In this document: positions 62,443 to 64,000 of the stretch, one piece after another | How the letters are laid out: each line of letters opens with the position of its first letter | How positions within the stretch are numbered: position 1 is the first letter of the stretch | Origin: Marilutibacter chinensis | Lineage (GTDB): Bacteria > Pseudomonadota > Gammaproteobacteria > Xanthomonadales > Xanthomonadaceae | Direction of reading: 5' to 3' | Assembly: GCF_021725675.1 (NCBI RefSeq) | Contig: NZ_JAKJPO010000001.1 | Location: 1-64,000 of the forward strand | DNA length: 64,000 nt | The notes under the pieces: model-generated | Seen by the model: only the letters and a program-made list of their open reading frames with translations | The model's database searches: none | Told to the model about the DNA's origin: nothing | Made by a program: the position numbers and the translations under genes

Positions 62443-64000
62443 ATGGGGATCAATCGCCTGCACAGTTCCGGGGCCGGCCCGGGCCGGAGCGGTATCCGCC
62501 GGGCCGCATCGTTGTCGCTGGCGCTGTTGTTGATGCTGCTGTTCGCGACCGCATGCCAACGCGACCAGGACGGCCAGCTGCCGGCGACCAGCGGAGAGAA
62601 GATCCAGGCAGAGAAGACGGCCGTGCAGGCCGGATTCGCGCTGGCCTCGGCCTATCCCGACCATCACGACGAGCAGCTGGCGATCGCGCTGGAGTTCACC
62701 CAGCCGCTGGTCGGCTCGCAGGACTTCGATGAGCTGATCGCGGTCGCCAACGACAAGGGCGCGGTGGTGTCCGGCAGCTGGGTGCTCGGCGACGACGGCA
62801 AGGTGCTGCGTTTTCCGCACGTGGAGGCGGGCAAGGACTACAAGGTCACGATCAGGGCCGGCCTGACCGCCGCGGCCGGCGACCGGCTCGACGGGGAAGT
62901 GGTCAAGACCGTGCATACCGGTCCGCTGGCCCCGGTGGTCGGCTTCGCCTCGCAGGGCAGCGTGCTGCCGGCGCGCGACAGCCGCGGCCTGCCGGTGGTT
63001 TCGGTCAACGTGCCCGAGGTCGACGTCGAGTTCCTGCGCGTGCGCGAGAAGTCGCTGCCGAAGTTCTTCAGCGAGTACCAGCGCGGCGGACGCCGCGGTT
63101 CCTGGGAGCTGGATGCCGACTATGGCGACAACACCCCGCTGGGCGAGCTGGCCGAGTCGGTCTACGTCAACCGCTTCGTGCTCGGCGGCAAGCCCAACGA
63201 GCGCGTGCTGACCTACCTGCCGCTGCAGGACATCAAGGAGCTGCAGGAGCCGGGCCTGTACTTCGCGGTGATGAAGCGCGTCGGCCGCTACAGCGACCAG
63301 TACGAGACCGCGTTCTTCACCGTCAGCGATCTCGGCCTGCATGCGCGTGCGTACAAGGACAAGCTGTTCGTGCACACCGCGTCGCTGGCCAACGGCGCAC
63401 CTGTCAGCGGCACCGGGCTGCGCATCCTCGATGCCAAGGGCGAGCCGGTGCTCAAGGGCGAAACCGACCGCCACGGCAACGCGATGCTCGAGTACCGCCT
63501 CGACGCCGGACACGTGCTGGTCGCCGAGCGCGGCGGCGACGTGTCGATGCTGCCGTTCAACCAGCCGGCGCTCGACCTGTCGGAGTTCGCGGTGTCCGGC
63601 CGGGAACAGGCGTGGTTCGACGTGTTCGCCTGGTCCGGCCGCGATCTCTACCGTCCCGGCGAGACGGTCCGCGTCTCGGCCCTGCTGCGCGACCAGGACG
63701 GCCGGCCGCTGAAGGGCGGTGATGCGGGTGGCACCGGCGGGGCGAAGCAGCCGCTGTACGTACGCTACGTGCAACCCGACGGCAAGATCCTGATCGAGAC
63801 CGCGCTGGCCCCGGACCCGCAGGGGTATGTCCGCCACGAACAGGCGATCCCGGCCGACGCGGCGACCGGTCGCTGGAAGGTCGAGTTCCGCAGCGACCCG
63901 GCCAGCAAGGAGGCGGTGCAGGGCATGACCCTGCGGATCGAGGAGTTCCTCCCCGAGCGGATGAAGCTCGACCTCGACAGCCCGCAGGACGTGCTCAGGC
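62443..64000 (+). CDS. Alpha-2-macroglobulin-family lipoprotein, N-terminal part (cut by window edge)
   Basis: 519 residues are visible and the frame is open at the right edge. GAGGGGAG at 62428-62435 supports the ATG at 62443. A lipobox L-L-F-A-T-A-C ends the signal peptide near residue 38. The bacterial alpha-2-macroglobulin N-terminal modules follow, including L-E-F-T-Q-P-L, V-D-V-E-F-L-R-V and the macroglobulin strand W-S-G-R-D-L-Y-R-P-G-E-T-V. Bacterial members (YfhM-like) are periplasmic protease traps often encoded with penicillin-binding protein 1C. The bait region and thioester motif lie beyond the window. Confidence 0.85.
   Translation, partial: MGINRLHSSGAGPGRSGIRRAASLSLALLLMLLFATACQRDQDGQLPATSGEKIQAEKTAVQAGFALASAYPDHHDEQLAIALEFTQPLVGSQDFDELIAVANDKGAVVSGSWVLGDDGKVLRFPHVEAGKDYKVTIRAGLTAAAGDRLDGEVVKTVHTGPLAPVVGFASQGSVLPARDSRGLPVVSVNVPEVDVEFLRVREKSLPKFFSEYQRGGRRGSWELDADYGDNTPLGELAESVYVNRFVLGGKPNERVLTYLPLQDIKELQEPGLYFAVMKRVGRYSDQYETAFFTVSDLGLHARAYKDKLFVHTASLANGAPVSGTGLRILDAKGEPVLKGETDRHGNAMLEYRLDAGHVLVAERGGDVSMLPFNQPALDLSEFAVSGREQAWFDVFAWSGRDLYRPGETVRVSALLRDQDGRPLKGGDAGGTGGAKQPLYVRYVQPDGKILIETALAPDPQGYVRHEQAIPADAATGRWKVEFRSDPASKEAVQGMTLRIEEFLPERMKLDLDSPQDVLR

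Overview
The window reads as chromosomal DNA of a GC-rich gammaproteobacterium of the Xanthomonadaceae (Lysobacter/Luteimonas type). The basis is gene order and protein content: the smc-zipA-ligA run, a nine-gene ccm operon followed by a MetX-family acyltransferase, the rluB-scpB-scpA run, and gyrA downstream of mtnA. I could not run a search, so the genus is inference.

1-3,900 is an accessory, decaying edge. It holds the tail of an IS110/IS1111-type transposase abutting a broken integron attC site, a possible gene cassette, a 300-bp array of GTAACC motifs framed by an inverted repeat, and the 3' part of a tRNA-Leu(CAA) gene that looks like the scar (att site) of an integrated island. Then come a possible 27-residue membrane peptide, two or three gene remnants, one intact small phosphatase-like gene, and an IS481-type transposase remnant.

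3,900-31,500 is mostly core genome. It contains small membrane/monooxygenase genes, cysteine dioxygenase, a MetX-family acyltransferase (probably a serine O-succinyltransferase), the complete cytochrome c maturation operon ccmABCDEFGHI on the minus strand, a methionine aminotransferase/omega-amidase pair, an AsmA-like envelope protein, an NfeD protease/slipin pair, a YbaK deacylase, an OmpA lipoprotein, an FAD oxidoreductase, and rluB-scpB-scpA divergent from yciI-bolA.

31,560-49,215 is the most interesting block, a polysaccharide-utilization locus. It has a LacI regulator, a large TonB-dependent receptor, an ABC importer (binding lipoprotein, two permeases, and an ATPase 10 kb away), a GH144/glycoamylase-like protein, a GH3 and a GH1 beta-glucosidase, a sulfatase lipoprotein, a membrane-anchored formylglycine-generating enzyme, and a secreted endonuclease/exonuclease/phosphatase-fold protein. 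Three near-identical 14-bp palindromes, found before the regulator gene, before the receptor gene and between the GH1 and ATPase genes, tie the block into one probable regulon. The enzymes suggest uptake and breakdown of a beta-glucan, perhaps beta-1,2-linked and substituted.

49,215-64,000 is housekeeping: smc, zipA, ligA, epmA, a three-repeat DUF3011 lipoprotein, mtnA (methionine salvage, linking to the aminotransferase pair), gyrA with wild-type quinolone-resistance positions, and the start of an alpha-2-macroglobulin-family lipoprotein that runs off the end. Intergenic inverted repeats recur, several of them copies of one REP-like family.
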